Source: Clostridiales bacterium (GTDB taxonomy: Bacteria > Bacillota > Clostridia > Christensenellales > Borkfalkiaceae). From it: 64,000 nucleotides of DNA. Position numbers and translations under genes: made by a program. The stretch lies in NCBI GenBank assembly GCA_023667345.1, contig JAMPAF010000001.1, forward strand, positions 119,873 to 183,872, written 5' to 3'. This document shows, one piece after another, positions 14,464-22,451 of this stretch. Under the pieces are notes generated by a model, which ran no database searches, had not been told where the DNA came from, and saw nothing but the letters and a program-made list of their open reading frames with translations. The number at the start of each line of letters is the position of its first letter. Within the stretch, counting starts at the first letter, position 1.

Positions 14464-15456
14464 TTAGAAAGTAACGTGAAAATGCTCGTGCGTGCAGGAA
14501 GAAAAAATCAACTCCCCGCCGCTGTACAGCGCCAAATCCTCGAACCCGTCGCGTACAATATCGTAATCGTCCTTATGCGTCAACAGCCACGCCTTTGCGC
14601 CTGCCGTAAGCTTGAAGCGGAACACCTTTGCAGACGCTCCCGAGGTGGTACAATGCCACGAATAAGTTATTTTTACGGACAGTAGCGCGTCATTTAATGC
14701 GGGGTTGTTTTCAATTTCTCCCGCGAGCGGATGGCACTCCTTTTCGCTCTTATACTGATTTTGCCAAAGGCAACATTGCACGAAATCTATGTTGTGATAG
14801 ATATGCCAAAGCTCGGACGGCGCCTTATATTTAGTATTGCCGCGGTTGAATTGGTCGCAGAAGAATGCGAGACCGTTATTTTTTTCAACTGTTTCCGCGT
14901 GCTCTTTTCTGAAACGCCCGCACTCTTCCTCTATTTCGCCGTAAAGCGTGTCGAAGTCGGGGAGTTGCGCCCTCTCTTCTTCGGAAATCCGTTCGTATTG
15001 TTTAAGGCTCTGCCTGCGCATTACTTCGGAAATTTCGCCGTACATATTCTCCGCTTGCTCGTCTGTGAGTGCTCCTTCGTAATCGGGAATTACAAGCTCG
15101 AACTCGTCCGCCTGCGGATACTTTGCAAGCAAATCTTCCATAGTAATATTTTCTAATTTCAAATATTCGTCAAACTGCTCGACCGAATTATAATCGTCAC
15201 TTATTTTGACGAGCGAATAGAAGTTACCTTTCGCCCCCGAATCAGCAAGCCTTTTTACCAACGCTTCGAAATTTTCAAGCTCAACCGACTCCCCCTCGGC
15301 GGTAATAGTGTAACCCTTGGCGCACATACCGCCCGTTAAACTAAAATAAATCTTGGGGTTAATTTCTATTTTGCCGTCGCCTAAGGCAAGCGTCACGCCG
15401 AGCAGGCTCTCGTCAAGCACGGTCTTTAAACGTTCCTGCGATATTGTGCCCGCCAT
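14464..15456 (-). CDS. Unknown protein encoded between parA and parB
   Basis: 330 residues, no membrane segment or signal peptide. I do not recognise the family. The sequence is acidic. It includes SRVKISDDYNSVEQFDEY-like segments, a long central helix (about 150-200), an aromatic and cysteine-rich patch near 225-240 (LWHIYHNIDFVQCCLWQNQ) and a C-terminus rich in His (CTHEHFHVTF) that could bind metal. Its ATG lies four bases after the parA stop with a clear AGAGGT ribosome site, and parB follows 18 bases downstream, so it is part of the partition operon. parA and parB are normally adjacent, so this is an unusual insertion. A role linked to chromosome segregation or a recent insertion are both possible. 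Confidence 0.75.
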   Translation of the reverse strand: MAGTISQERLKTVLDESLLGVTLALGDGKIEINPKIYFSLTGGMCAKGYTITAEGESVELENFEALVKRLADSGAKGNFYSLVKISDDYNSVEQFDEYLKLENITMEDLLAKYPQADEFELVIPDYEGALTDEQAENMYGEISEVMRRQSLKQYERISEEERAQLPDFDTLYGEIEEECGRFRKEHAETVEKNNGLAFFCDQFNRGNTKYKAPSELWHIYHNIDFVQCCLWQNQYKSEKECHPLAGEIENNPALNDALLSVKITYSWHCTTSGASAKVFRFKLTAGAKAWLLTHKDDYDIVRDGFEDLALYSGGELIFSSCTHEHFHVTF

Positions 15457-15459
15457 TTT

Positions 15460-16224
15460 TTACCTCTGCTTGGATAAAAACTCTTCGGTTAAAGCCTTGT
15501 ACGCTCTCGCCCCCACACACTTGGGGTCGTAAATCAAAATGGGCTTGCCGTGACTGGGCGCCTCGGAAAGGCGCACGTTGCGCGGAATAATTATCTCGTA
15601 CAGCTTATTTTTGAAAAATTTCTTAATTTCGGCGGCTATCTGGCGGGAAACTATCGCCCTGCCGTCGTACATCGTAATCACAACGCCCTCAATCAAAAGC
15701 TGCGGGTTTAAGTGCTGTTTGACGAGCGCAATGGTGTTCATGAGCTGGCTCACGCCCTCCATCGCGTAATATTCGCTCTGCAACGGTATTATCACCGAGT
15801 CGGACGCCACCCAGGCGTTTATGGTTAAAAGCCCCAACGAGGGCGGGCAATCTATGAATATGTAATCGTAATTGTCCTTGACCTCTTTTAATGCTGTCTT
15901 TAAAATGCGCTCACGGTCACGCTTGTACACAAGGTCTACCTCCGCCCCCGTCAAGTCGACGTTTGCGGGCAGAATATCAAGAAGGGGCACCATAGTCGGC
16001 AGAATGTTTTGCGAAATTTTTTCGTCCTCGATAAGTACGCCGTAAACCGATTTTTTAAGCGCGCTTTTCGAAAAGCCCAAACCGGTCGTGGCGTTGCCCT
16101 GACTGTCGAGGTCAATTAAAAGGACCTTCTTGCCGTAGTCGGCACAGTACGCCGCCATATTAATAATGGTCGTCGTCTTGCCTACGCCGCCCTTTTTGTT
16201 GGTAAACGATATAACTTTACCCAT
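15460..16224 (-). CDS. parA: Chromosome partitioning ATPase ParA (Soj)
   Basis: 254 residues from the ATG at 16224, which directly precedes the conserved start GKVISFTNKKGGVGKTTT with the deviant Walker A motif KGGVGKTT. Walker A' (LLIDLDSQGNATTGLG), Walker B (YIFIDCPPSLG) and the typical C-terminal IIPRNVRLSEAPSHGKP are all present. ParA dimerises on ATP, binds DNA non-specifically and is released by ParB, which moves or separates origins. A longer frame of 22 extra codons upstream overlaps a parS-like site and lacks the family start, so it is rejected. It is followed at four bases by an unknown gene and then parB. ftsH lies upstream on the same strand. Confidence 0.95.
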   Translation of the reverse strand: MGKVISFTNKKGGVGKTTTIINMAAYCADYGKKVLLIDLDSQGNATTGLGFSKSALKKSVYGVLIEDEKISQNILPTMVPLLDILPANVDLTGAEVDLVYKRDRERILKTALKEVKDNYDYIFIDCPPSLGLLTINAWVASDSVIIPLQSEYYAMEGVSQLMNTIALVKQHLNPQLLIEGVVITMYDGRAIVSRQIAAEIKKFFKNKLYEIIIPRNVRLSEAPSHGKPILIYDPKCVGARAYKALTEEFLSKQR

Positions 16225-16247
16225 ACTTTTGCTACCCTCTCTCTCAT

Positions 16248-16263
16248 TGTTTCCCGTGAAACT
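16248..16263. other. parS-like site in front of parA
   Basis: TGTTTCCCGTGAAACT differs from the consensus TGTTNCACGTGAAACA at two positions. Its place directly upstream of parA supports a ParB binding site, possibly used for autoregulation. Confidence 0.6.
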
Positions 16264-16272
16264 TTTTAGCCC

Positions 16273-16303
16273 GCCGCCGCAAAGCCGCAAGCTTTGCGGC
16301 GGC
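16273..16303. terminator. Hairpin between ftsH and parA
   Basis: Perfect 12-bp arms GCCGCCGCAAAG / CTTTGCGGCGGC, 15 bases after the ftsH stop. No U-run follows on the minus strand, so it may be a pausing or processing site and not a full stop. Confidence 0.45.
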
Positions 16304-16317
16304 TTAAAGGCTGTAAT

Positions 16318-18450
16318 TTACTCGTTATCCGTCGTTCCCGACTTGTCGAACGGTTCGTCGCTCGAATACTTTTTGAACGCCTTTTCGGTGTGCTCGTTCT
16401 CGTGCTCTTCCATATATTGAAGAACCTCGGTGTACGACTTGCCTTCCATAAGCATCTCTACCTCTTCGGTGTAGATGGTCTCCTTTTCGATAAGCACGCG
16501 CGCCATATTGTCGAGTATGCTTCTGTTTTCGCTTAAAAGCTTGCGCGCACGCTCGTGTTGGGTGGAAACGATTTCGCGCACCTCGTCGTCAATCATTTTC
16601 GCGGTCTCTTCGGAATAGGAACTGTGCGTCGCCATATCCTTGCCGATAAACACGGGCTGCGAGTCGTCGCTGTAACTGATAAGTCCGAGCTTTTCGCTCA
16701 TGCCGAGTTCGGTGACCATAAGCCGCGCGAATTTTGTCGCCTGCTTGATATCGCCCGACGCGCCCGAAGAAATATCCTTTATGACGAGCTCTTCGGCAAC
16801 TCTGCCGCCGAGAGCCATACAGATATCGTCGAGCATATAGTTCCTCGAATAGTACGCTCTGTCGGAATCGGGTCTCATCATCGTAAAGCCGCCCGCATTG
16901 CCGCGGGGGATAATGGTTACTTCGTGCACGGGGTCGCAGTTGGGGCAAAGCTTTGCCAAAATACAGTGACCCGACTCGTGGAACGCCGTCAGCCGCTTTT
17001 CGGGCTCGGTTACCACCTTGCTCTTCTTCGCGGGTCCCATCGCTACTTTATCGAACGCCTCGTAGAGTTCCGCGTTGCCTATGAATTGCTTGTTCGCTCT
17101 CGCGGCGAGTATTGCCGCCTCGTTCAGAAGGTTTGCAAGGTCGGCGCCCGAGAAGCCCGCCGAAAGCCTTGCCACGGCTTTTAAATTCACGTCGGGGGCA
17201 AGCGGCTTATTGCGCGCGTGCACCTTTAATATCTGCTCTCTGCCCTTGACGTCGGGAAGATTTACGAACACCTGTCTGTCAAAACGTCCGGGGCGCGTCA
17301 ACGCGGGGTCGAGAATGTCCGAACGGTTTGTCGCCGCCATTACGATAACGCCCTCGTTGTTTTCGAAGCCGTCCATCTGCACTAAAATCTGGTTGAGGGT
17401 CTGCTCCCTCTCGTCGTTGCCGCCGCCGAGACCCGCGCCGCGGTGACGACCTACCGCGTCTATTTCGTCTATAAATATGATGCAAGGCTGATTTTTCTTA
17501 GCTACGTCGAACAAATCGCGCACGCGCGACGCACCCACGCCGACGTACATTTCAACGAAGTCGGAGCCGGATACCGAGAAGAACGGCACGCCCGCCTCGC
17601 CCGCGACAGCCTTTGCAAACAGCGTTTTACCCGTTCCCGGAGGACCGATAAGCAGTACGCCCTTAGGGATACGCGCACCCAAATCTGCGAATTTTTTGGG
17701 CTGTTTTAAAAATTCTACGACTTCGGCGAGCTCGACCTTTTCCTCTTCGGCGCCCGCCACGTCGGTGAAGCGCACCTTGATATTTGTCGAAACGCGGGCT
17801 TTGGTTTTGGCAAAACTCATCGCCTTGCTGCCGCCGCTTATCGTCGAGCGCATGATAAGCCAGAACACCACGCACACGAGAATAACGCCCGCAATGGGAA
17901 GAATCGACGACCAGACGCTGCCCGCGTTGGGGTCTTTGTAGCTAACGTCGATATCGAATTCCTTCATCCAGGAATTCAGCAAGCTGTTGTCGCTGGGCGA
18001 GGAATAGAACGAAGGTCCGATAGCGTAGTAGCGGGATATCGTTTTGCCGCCCTCTTTCACGCTGCCGTACATCTTGTATTCCGAGAAGTTCACTCCGACG
18101 ATTACGGGCACGCTCTCCCAGTCGCTATCCTTGTCGCCTGCAAGATAGTTCCCGTCCTTGTCCTTCTTCAACCTCTGCAATACGTGCTTCGTGTTAAATC
18201 TGTAATTGGGAACCTCTTCGTTAACGCCTTCATCATTAGGGCACAGAACTTTATAAGTTTCTTTACCTTCCGTTGCGCCCGGCATTTTGTCGCCCTCTTC
18301 GTACTTGTTGTTTTCGATATATTCAACAAAAGTATCGAAGTTGATTTGCGTTGCGCCGCCGTTGCGTAGTGTAAAATACAGAATAAGTCCCGCAGCCAAA
18401 GCCAACACAATCACAACTACAATTAAAATAATCCTGCTCTTTTTGTTCAA
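16318..18450 (-). CDS. ftsH: ATP-dependent membrane zinc protease FtsH
   Basis: 710 residues. Membrane helix 1 lies at about 7-28, followed by an extracytoplasmic region of about 150 residues (longer than usual), membrane helix 2 at about 182-200, then the AAA+ domain. Walker A GPPGTGKT lies at about 268-275, Walker [10 protein letters not shown] follows, and the second region of homology contains the arginine fingers ([19 protein letters not shown]). The zinc protease motif HESGH starts at 491. FtsH hexamers unfold and degrade membrane and short-lived cytosolic proteins. The start is TTG with GAGGT six bases upstream; no better ATG is available. A sigma-A promoter lies about 95 bases upstream. 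Its place next to parA is not the usual one near tilS/hpt. Confidence 0.96.
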   Translation of the reverse strand: MNKKSRIILIVVVIVLALAAGLILYFTLRNGGATQINFDTFVEYIENNKYEEGDKMPGATEGKETYKVLCPNDEGVNEEVPNYRFNTKHVLQRLKKDKDGNYLAGDKDSDWESVPVIVGVNFSEYKMYGSVKEGGKTISRYYAIGPSFYSSPSDNSLLNSWMKEFDIDVSYKDPNAGSVWSSILPIAGVILVCVVFWLIMRSTISGGSKAMSFAKTKARVSTNIKVRFTDVAGAEEEKVELAEVVEFLKQPKKFADLGARIPKGVLLIGPPGTGKTLFAKAVAGEAGVPFFSVSGSDFVEMYVGVGASRVRDLFDVAKKNQPCIIFIDEIDAVGRHRGAGLGGGNDEREQTLNQILVQMDGFENNEGVIVMAATNRSDILDPALTRPGRFDRQVFVNLPDVKGREQILKVHARNKPLAPDVNLKAVARLSAGFSGADLANLLNEAAILAARANKQFIGNAELYEAFDKVAMGPAKKSKVVTEPEKRLTAFHESGHCILAKLCPNCDPVHEVTIIPRGNAGGFTMMRPDSDRAYYSRNYMLDDICMALGGRVAEELVIKDISSGASGDIKQATKFARLMVTELGMSEKLGLISYSDDSQPVFIGKDMATHSSYSEETAKMIDDEVREIVSTQHERARKLLSENRSILDNMARVLIEKETIYTEEVEMLMEGKSYTEVLQYMEEHENEHTEKAFKKYSSDEPFDKSGTTDNE

Positions 18451-18541
18451 TTTCTACCTCACTCGGCGCAAAGCCTTACGCGCCAAATTTTTGTACCTAT
18501 ATATAATATGGTATAGGCTACCATAAATTACCACAATACTA

Positions 18542-18570
18542 ATTCTACCACACCCAAAGCACTATTTCAA
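18542..18570 (-). promoter_or_regulatory. Sigma-A promoter of ftsH
   Basis: TTGAAA (18565-18570), 17 bases, TAGAAT (18542-18547) on the minus strand. Downstream the leader holds a small stem GGTAGCCTATACC (18510-18522). Confidence 0.65.
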
Positions 18571-18730
18571 GCGTTTTGCATTTCTTTCTGAACTTTATAC
18601 ACAATTTTTTCCTTAATTTCACCCTCTTGTCATACAACTATATCGAATTTTTCAACATTAAATTTATGTCAATATTAACATAAATGCAATATAATTTGTC
18701 TTGCGCTACTGCAAATTTTATCTCAAAAAA

Positions 18731-18746
18731 TGTTTCATGTGAAACT
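18731..18746. other. parS-like site
   Basis: TGTTTCATGTGAAACT matches the parS palindrome except for T in place of C at the centre and the last base. Confidence 0.7.
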
Positions 18747-18773
18747 CTCACCCAAATTTTTTGACCTTTTTAA

Positions 18774-18789
18774 TGTTCCACGTGAAACA
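18774..18789. other. parS site, perfect consensus
   Basis: TGTTCCACGTGAAACA fits TGTTNCACGTGAAACA at every defined position, 28 bases from the previous site. Confidence 0.9.
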
Positions 18790-19124
18790 TACACCGCTTA
18801 AAAACGGGTCAGTTTATCAACAACGTTGTACAAATGTCGATAACCGTGTTGATAACTATAAAAATCTTCGGAAAAGTTATAAACAATCACGCCGCGCGCC
18901 AATACGTATACGCGCCGTAAATTCCACCAAGCGCACCCACAAATTTAAGCTAAATTATCCAAAATTGCGCATTGCGCGTTACAAATTGCGGATTTTCCCA
19001 AGCATTCACGGTTAACAGTATGTGCAATGTGTTTCATAATAATATAAATATACGGCTGTAAACCTCTCCCATTGAATAATAAGGGGCAAAATTGTCAATA
19101 AACTCGGGGAATAACGAGGTAATT

Positions 19125-19712
19125 ATGGAATATTCTTTCAACGTGTATAATTCGATGGCGGCTGGCGGCGAGGTGTTGGCTCTGAAAAAAATACTGCCCG
19201 AAACGGACGGCGCGCCCGTAATCGTGTGTATCGGAAGCGACTTGTCGGTGGGCGACTCGCTCGGTCCCGTCACGGGCACTAAGCTCAAAGAAAAATTGCA
19301 GGGCTACAACGTGTACGTTTACGGCACTTTGGCAAAGCCTATCACGGCGCATGAGGTAAAATATACCAACCAGTTTATCAAAAGTACCCACCCGAACAGC
19401 ACGGTTATAGCAATCGACGCCGCGGTGGGCGCAGCGGGAGATATAGGTCTTATCAAGGTTGCAAAGCGGGGCATAAAGCCGGGGAGCGGCGCAAATAAGC
19501 GCTTATCTAAGGTGGGCGACGTGTCCGTTATGGGGATAGTGGCTGAAAAGTCTCTGTTCAATTACTCGCTGTTTTCGTCTACAAGACTTAATGTTGTGTA
19601 CAAAATGGCAGAAATTATAGCGGAAGGGGTCGCAACCTTCATAATAGAGGCGTTGCAGAACTCGAAGCTTAAAAAAGATGCCGAAAGAGCCCTCTCGCTT
19701 ACAAATTCTTAG
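19125..19712 (+). CDS. yyaC: YyaC-type spore protease-like protein (DUF1256)
   Basis: 195 residues from the ATG at 19125, which has GAGG six bases upstream; the longer frame begins at a TTG without a site. Family signatures are VIVCIGSDLSVGDSLGPVTG near the start, GTLAKPITAHEV, IAIDAAVGAAGDIG and a C-terminal GDVSVMGIV segment. The fold resembles the germination protease GPR and hydrogenase-maturation peptidases, with conserved acidic residues placed for metal or catalysis. In Bacillus subtilis yyaC is a sporulation gene next to spo0J (parB), and the same neighbourhood is kept here next to the parS sites. This is one of the markers that the organism forms spores. Confidence 0.88.
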   Translation: MEYSFNVYNSMAAGGEVLALKKILPETDGAPVIVCIGSDLSVGDSLGPVTGTKLKEKLQGYNVYVYGTLAKPITAHEVKYTNQFIKSTHPNSTVIAIDAAVGAAGDIGLIKVAKRGIKPGSGANKRLSKVGDVSVMGIVAEKSLFNYSLFSSTRLNVVYKMAEIIAEGVATFIIEALQNSKLKKDAERALSLTNS

Positions 19713-19942
19713 CGCTAAAAATCGCTTGCGTCACATATATTTTATAGCGCACAATATTCGCGCGCCCGCTAATTTTCAAAGCGCAAAAAAATTTTGCGCC
19801 CAACATTTTCAGTAGCGCATAAGAAATTTTTATCAGCTAATTTTGACTTAATAGTGGTAGCGTAAAAATCTCGCAGTTTTCATTATGCTTGCAAAGTTAT
19901 GGCTTTAACGATGTAATTCGTGCTGTAATTAACAAAAATTTA

Positions 19943-19971
19943 AAGAGGCGACGTATTACGCGTCGCCTCTT
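19943..19971 (-). terminator. Intrinsic terminator of the XRE repressor gene
   Basis: AAGAGGCGACG pairs with CGTCGCCTCTT. On the minus strand TTTAAATTTTT follows. The rest of 19713-19942 is AT-rich, with a small stem GCGCAAAA...TTTTGCGC at 19782-19800 and no gene. Confidence 0.7.
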
Positions 19972-19987
19972 CGATTTCGCAGAATAT

Positions 19988-20341
19988 TTAATTTTCGCTT
20001 AACCCGTCTATATATCCCGAAAGTTTTGCTCTGTTACGCTGGCTTAACTTTCTGTACCCGTTAATCAAGCGTTCCTCTTCACGACTCAGCGTGCCCTCGT
20101 TCCTTATGCTTTTCTCTGCACCGACGAACAAATTCCCAATATCGTCCGTCCTTCCTACTAAATAATCTATCGTACACTCGAAGAAGTCTGCGTAGGCAAT
20201 AAGGCTTGCAATTTGCGGCTCCCGCAATCCGTTTTCGTAGCAGGCAATCGACGCTTGACCTATATTCAGCTTTTCACTTAGCTCGGTTTGCGTCAGTCCG
20301 CTCTCTTTCCTCAAATTTTTCAGTATCCCCGAGATTTCCAT
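19988..20341 (-). CDS. Cro/C1-type repressor
   Basis: 117 residues. Residues 5-60 form a helix-turn-helix: LRKESGLTQTELSEKLNIGQ, then ASIACYENGLREPQIASLIA as recognition helix and closing helices, and FFECTIDYLVGRTD, the usual end of this domain in Firmicutes. The C-terminal 45 residues are helical and charged and probably mediate dimerisation. It is divergently transcribed from a two-gene membrane-protein operon. The shared 125-base gap and the start of the second gene carry three copies of ATTGC(A/G)ATCGCAAT-like sequence, the likely operators. Confidence 0.85.
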   Translation of the reverse strand: MEISGILKNLRKESGLTQTELSEKLNIGQASIACYENGLREPQIASLIAYADFFECTIDYLVGRTDDIGNLFVGAEKSIRNEGTLSREEERLINGYRKLSQRNRAKLSGYIDGLSEN

Positions 20342-20369
20342 TTTCGTTACCGCCGAAAATTATTTTATC

Positions 20370-20433
20370 ACGATTGCAATTTAATGCTTGACAATATGGC
20401 AATCGCAATATAAAATAGTATTGCAATCGCAAT
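20370..20433. promoter_or_regulatory. Divergent control region with promoter and XRE operators
   Basis: TTGACA (20388-20393), 17 bases, TAAAAT (20411-20416) drives the rightward operon. GCAATCGCAAT (20399-20409) lies inside the spacer and ATTGCAATCGCAAT (20420-20433) just after the -10. A partial copy CGATTGCAATT at about 20371-20381 lies toward the repressor gene. A bound protein would block RNA polymerase directly. Confidence 0.75.
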
Positions 20434-20466
20434 TTATTTCTATGCTGATTTTACAGGAGAAAAATT

Positions 20467-20988
20467 ATGAGAAAATATTATATAAATACAAAGGAAAAGG
20501 AATGTTTTCCTTTCGACGAATGGATTACAAAGCTTGAAATGCGCGCTTTCGGTTGGGCGGATAAAGACCACGTCATCGACTATCTTAACGAGTACGACGT
20601 GACTGTCGATTGGGAGCGCTCAACCGCAAAGGTCAATCAAAGGATGAAAAGGTATGCTGTTTTTAAGCGCGTTGAGCCGTACAGCGGAAACTTTCTTTTC
20701 AATATTTTAGAATTTTTTATGAAAATTCAGTCCTGGATACGCCGAAAATTAATCATTTTATTTTGGTTTATCGACGTTTTACTGTTCGGAATAGGTTTTA
20801 TTTATCTTTTCGGCGGAAAAGGCATGAACGAATATATTGCGCTCGGATTATATCTGTTTGCATTTATTTACGCACCGTCGCTGGTTATCTCTCTTCTGGG
20901 ATTTTTAACACGCGTTATATTCCGCATCGATGCAAAGCTGAAAGATTCATTAGAGGCAAACGGGTATATGCGGGAGCAAGATTTTTAA
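20467..20988 (+). CDS. Unknown membrane protein with two helices
   Basis: 173 residues. The first ~75 residues are soluble and charged (DEWITKLEMRAFGWADKDHV). Two or three hydrophobic segments follow (about 100-120, 125-150), with a short charged tail. I do not recognise the family. It is the first gene after the operator-bearing promoter and is followed 41 bases later by another membrane protein under its own copy of the same operator motif, so both are probably repressed by the XRE protein at 19988. No signal peptide is seen. Confidence 0.7.
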   Translation: MRKYYINTKEKECFPFDEWITKLEMRAFGWADKDHVIDYLNEYDVTVDWERSTAKVNQRMKRYAVFKRVEPYSGNFLFNILEFFMKIQSWIRRKLIILFWFIDVLLFGIGFIYLFGGKGMNEYIALGLYLFAFIYAPSLVISLLGFLTRVIFRIDAKLKDSLEANGYMREQDF

Positions 20989-20996
20989 CTGATTAA

Positions 20997-21010
20997 ATTG
21001 CGATTGCGAT
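20997..21010 (+). promoter_or_regulatory. Third operator copy, before the second membrane gene
   Basis: ATTGCGATTGCGAT lies 8 bases before the GGAGG ribosome site of the gene at 21030. It repeats the motif in the divergent control region, suggesting an internal control point. Confidence 0.6.
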
Positions 21011-21029
21011 ATTTTACGGAGGAAAAATT

Positions 21030-21848
21030 ATGGGGATTTTACGGGCGGGAGAAAAGCGATACAAGAACGTCGCCGATATTAAAGAATTGAAGGTAAGCCG
21101 CATAGGCTGGAAAAGAATTTTAAACAACACCAAGCGATTTGCCTGGGATTACATTGACGAAGAGGACGACGGCTCTATACCGCCGCCTACGAGGGTGGGT
21201 AAATTCAAGGTAAGTCTGGACTTTCTACGCATAGACAAGTTAAAAAAGATTTTGCCCCGCGCGGTTCACGTGCTTGAATTCTTTTATAACGTGGTATTCC
21301 TGCTCCGGCGGATAGCCGCTTTTCTGCTACCGATTTTTGCAGTTGCCGGAATAGTTCTAAGCATAATCAAGCCCTTGGACGGAGTTAAGACAGCCGCAAT
21401 TTTCGTATTGACGGACTTTGCGGTATGGATAGCCTGCATAATTACGGAGGGGGTACTCTCGCGCTGTGCCGCCGCCAAAATAAAAAACTCGGGTAAATCG
21501 GACGTAAAAGGCGGAAAGCCCGCACACACGCCCTCGGGCGAACTTTCCCGCACGAAAGCCGAGGACGATGACGACGACGTGGTAACGCTTACCGCAGCGA
21601 ACGGCGAAGAGATAGATTTGGTGGAGATTGCGGGTATTAATTATCGCGGAAATTTTTACGCCATTTTGCAGCCGATAGAGCTGTTGGAAGGTATGGAAGA
21701 GGACGAGGCTCTCGTTTTCAAGGTGACGAGAGGCACCGACAACGAGGATAAATTCGAGATAGTAACCGACGATAATATTATCGACGCGGTTTTTGCAGAA
21801 TATAATAAGCTATTGGACGAGGCGGAAGAAAAGGGTTGGAAGCAGTAA
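21030..21848 (+). CDS. Membrane protein with C-terminal DUF1292 domain
   Basis: 272 residues. Two hydrophobic segments at about 90-112 and 118-142 form a hairpin, preceded by a basic soluble region. A low-complexity acidic linker (AEDDDDDVVTL) leads to a DUF1292 domain (about 190-272): LTAANGEEIDLVEIAGINYR, YAILQPIELLEGMEEDEALVFKV and DNIIDAVFAEYNKLLDE. DUF1292 is a small beta-rich domain of unknown role, common in Firmicutes as a stand-alone protein; fusion to a membrane anchor is unusual. GGAGG with good spacing sets the start. It belongs to the XRE-controlled operon. Confidence 0.8.
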   Translation: MGILRAGEKRYKNVADIKELKVSRIGWKRILNNTKRFAWDYIDEEDDGSIPPPTRVGKFKVSLDFLRIDKLKKILPRAVHVLEFFYNVVFLLRRIAAFLLPIFAVAGIVLSIIKPLDGVKTAAIFVLTDFAVWIACIITEGVLSRCAAAKIKNSGKSDVKGGKPAHTPSGELSRTKAEDDDDDVVTLTAANGEEIDLVEIAGINYRGNFYAILQPIELLEGMEEDEALVFKVTRGTDNEDKFEIVTDDNIIDAVFAEYNKLLDEAEEKGWKQ

Positions 21849-21998
21849 AAAAGGCTTACTTATGCTGTTTGACAGTGAAAAACCGCAGCTGTGAATAATT
21901 TGCGTTTTCGCAATATACAATATCTTGTATGTCGTTCGTGTGCGCATACTATCGTATAAAAATTATAAGAAAATTCATAAAATTTATCAGAAAAACGC

Positions 21999-22027
21999 TT
22001 GCGTTTTGCTAAATCATTTGATATGAT
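21999..22027 (+). promoter_or_regulatory. Promoter of the tRNA cluster
   Basis: TTGCGT, 17 bases, TATGAT, 12 bases before tRNA-Val. Confidence 0.6.
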
Positions 22028-22039
22028 ATTAAAGCATTC

Positions 22040-22115
22040 GGGAGCTTAGCTCAGTTGGGAGAGCAACTGCCCTACAAGCAGTGGGTCACAGGTTCGAGCC
22101 CTGTAGCTCCCACCA
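22040..22115 (+). tRNA. tRNA-Val (TAC)
   Basis: 76 bases with encoded CCA. The acceptor arms GGGAGCT / AGCTCCC pair, the anticodon loop is CCTACAA with anticodon TAC, and the T-arm contains GGTTCGAGCCC. It is the first of three tRNAs read from one promoter. Confidence 0.95.
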
Positions 22116-22136
22116 GAACAGTGCGGAAGAATATAT

Positions 22137-22211
22137 GCGGGAGTGGCTCAGTGGTAGAGCGTCACCTTGCCAAGGTGAATGTCGCGGGTTCGAATCTCGT
22201 CTCCCGCTCCA
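22137..22211 (+). tRNA. tRNA-Gly (GCC)
   Basis: 75 bases ending in CCA. Acceptor GCGGGAG / CTCCCGC, anticodon loop TTGCCAA, T-arm GGTTCGAATC. Confidence 0.95.
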
Positions 22212-22233
22212 ATCTTTCGCACTGTTTTTTTAT

Positions 22234-22308
22234 GGCGCTATAGCCAAGTGGTAAGGCAAGGGTCTGCAAAACCCTGACTCCCCGGTTCAAATCCGGGTGG
22301 CGCCTCCA
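22234..22308 (+). tRNA. tRNA-Cys (GCA); its 3' end is the likely insertion site of the island
   Basis: 75 bases ending in CCA. Acceptor GGCGCTA / TGGCGCC, anticodon loop TCTGCAA with GCA, T-arm GGTTCAAATCC. A tyrosine recombinase gene begins 144 bases away pointing toward it, the usual arrangement for integration at a tRNA 3' end. I found no second copy of the tRNA end in the window. Confidence 0.95.
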
Positions 22309-22332
22309 AAAACACAATATTTTGTGTAAAGT

Positions 22333-22368
22333 TAGCCCTCATATCTACAAGATATGGGGGCTATTTTT
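22333..22368 (+). terminator. Intrinsic terminator after the tRNA cluster
   Basis: TAGCCCTCATATC pairs with GATATGGGGGCTA around TACAA, followed by TTTTT. Confidence 0.85.
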
Positions 22369-22451
22369 ACGTTTCTTACCCCTTTTGGGGAACAAATTGG
22401 GGAACGTTTTGGGGAATACACCGAGTGGCGTCATACGTTTTTTATGTATAT

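Larger units (their letters stand above)
18595..18963. other. DnaA-box-like cluster in the divergent ftsH-yyaC gap (possible origin or bound auxiliary region)
   Basis: TTATACACA (18595-18603) is a perfect DnaA box. Related 9-mers are TTATCAACA (18814-18822), TTATCGACA (reverse, 18835-18843), TTATCAACA (reverse, 18847-18855), TTATAAACA (18877-18885) and TTATCCAAA (18955-18963). The gap is AT-rich, contains two parS sites and separates mostly leftward genes from mostly rightward genes. Those are marks of a replication origin, though no dnaA or dnaN is adjacent. Confidence 0.5.

Noticed and set aside
16225-16290. Longer parA start 22 codons upstream
   Set aside because: The extra residues are not part of the ParA family start and the DNA carries a parS-like site.
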